This document shows, piece by piece, positions 5,008 through 5,582 of a stretch of 5,582 bases of DNA. The stretch is from Actinomycetes bacterium. GTDB taxonomy: Bacteria > Actinomycetota > Acidimicrobiia > Acidimicrobiales > RAAP-2. The translations under genes and the position numbers were made by a program. The stretch lies in the NCBI GenBank assembly GCA_021849765.1, contig JAJZSM010000110.1:1-5582 (forward strand), read 5' to 3'. The stretch's first letter is position 1, and every line of letters starts with the position of its first letter. The notes under the pieces are model-generated. The model was given only the letters and a program-made list of their open reading frames with translations. It searched no databases and was not told where the DNA came from.

Positions 5008-5574
5008 ATGGCGTACCAGATCGTGGCGCTGGAGCGCTCGACGTGGGATCAGTTAGCCGAACTCGTCGAGCGCAACAACGGCGTCTATGGCGGGTGCTGG
5101 TGTATCGGTTATCACCCGGAATGCGGCCAGCGCGGAGTCGACTATCGAATGGTGAAAGAGGACCGGGTGAGAGCGGGCCGGGCCCACGCGGCGCTCATTC
5201 TCGACAGCGACGGCCTCGCCCAGGGATGGTGCCAATACGGGAGCCCGGACGAGTTGTCCAAATTGAAGAACCGCAGGATGTACGACAAGGATCCGCCTCC
5301 CGTCCCTGACTGGCGCATCACCTGCGTCTTCGTCGACAAGAGGCATCGGGGCCAGGGTGTCGCCCGCGCCGCACTCGAAGGGGCCCTCGACATGATCGGC
5401 GCCGCCGGTGGCGGTCTGGTCGAGGCGATATCCGAGGTCACGAGTGATTGCGCGCCTCAGGGCCGCTTCCTCTTCAGCGCCACCGTCGAACTCCTCGAGC
5501 AGTACGGATTCCAGCGTGGACGCCAGGTCGGACTGCACGCGTGGATCATGAGTAGGTGGGTGGGACCCTCCTAG
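5008..5574 (+). CDS. GNAT-family N-acetyltransferase
   Basis: Predicted cytosolic enzyme that transfers acetyl from acetyl-CoA to an amine; the substrate cannot be read from sequence. It has 188 residues. The acetyl-CoA pyrophosphate-binding motif A is ITCVFVDKRHRGQGVARAAL (104-123), with the RxxGxG pattern at R112, G115 and G117. The upstream strand LAQGWCQYG (70-78) is the usual central GNAT strand, and LLEQYGFQRGR (162-172) is the usual motif B region. An N-terminal block GGCWCIGYHPEC (28-39) has three cysteines and a histidine; a GCWC-type motif recurs in a subset of actinobacterial GNAT proteins as far as I recall. Start choice: ATG at 5008 with GAGAGG five bases upstream; an in-frame GTG at 4978 would add ten residues without support. 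The stop is TAG at 5572-5574. It is divergent from the ABC-F gene across 179 nt. The fold assignment is strong, the function unknown. Confidence 0.9.
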   Translation: MAYQIVALERSTWDQLAELVERNNGVYGGCWCIGYHPECGQRGVDYRMVKEDRVRAGRAHAALILDSDGLAQGWCQYGSPDELSKLKNRRMYDKDPPPVPDWRITCVFVDKRHRGQGVARAALEGALDMIGAAGGGLVEAISEVTSDCAPQGRFLFSATVELLEQYGFQRGRQVGLHAWIMSRWVGPS

Positions 5575-5582
5575 CAGTTGCG

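Noticed and set aside
5053..5538. Minus-strand frame of 161 codons opposite the acetyltransferase
   Set aside because: It overlaps the GNAT coding region with intact motif A; no recognisable motif and no sensible start context.
1..5582. Mobile element, CRISPR array, tRNA or rRNA
   Set aside because: No transposase or integrase, no long or regularly spaced repeats, no target-site duplications, no tRNA-like cloverleaf and no rRNA sequence seen on either strand.

Overview
The window is a high-GC bacterial chromosome segment (roughly two thirds G+C by eye). It is densely coded, with strong G/C preference at third codon positions. Gene style, short leaders and TANNNT-like -10 elements suggest an actinobacterium. 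A deep-branching or uncultured lineage such as Acidimicrobiia is a guess, because no lineage-specific marker is present. I see no rRNA, tRNA, CRISPR array, insertion sequence or other mobile element.

Layout, left to right. Positions 1-744 (minus) hold the N-terminal half of S-adenosyl-L-homocysteine hydrolase (ahcY), cut by the window edge. Positions 826-1905 (minus) hold the complete universal ATPase YchF/OLA1, 81 nt upstream of ahcY and possibly co-transcribed with it. A divergent spacer (1906-2012) carries four TTGAG words and candidate promoters. Two plus-strand genes for membrane-anchored or exported proteins follow. The first (2013-2330) is a 105-residue protein with a Pro/Thr/Ala-rich stalk and a Gly/Asp/Ser/Tyr-rich tail. 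The second (2431-3129) is a 232-residue anchored protein with histidine clusters, which I read as a possible extracytoplasmic metal-binding protein of an unnamed family. It converges, across only 25 nt, on a Uup-type ABC-F ATPase (3155-4828, minus, GTG start). A second divergent spacer (4829-5007) carries five copies of AGCGA. The last gene is a GNAT-family acetyltransferase (5008-5574, plus), complete to its stop 8 nt before the window end.

How the genes work together: ahcY is methyl-cycle housekeeping. YchF and the ABC-F protein are both ribosome-associated NTPase types by family, but they are not in one operon. The two small exported proteins are the least explained part of the window and the best place to look for something new. 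I do not see evidence for a multi-gene novel system; most of the window is conserved core genome with two uncharacterised envelope proteins between housekeeping genes.
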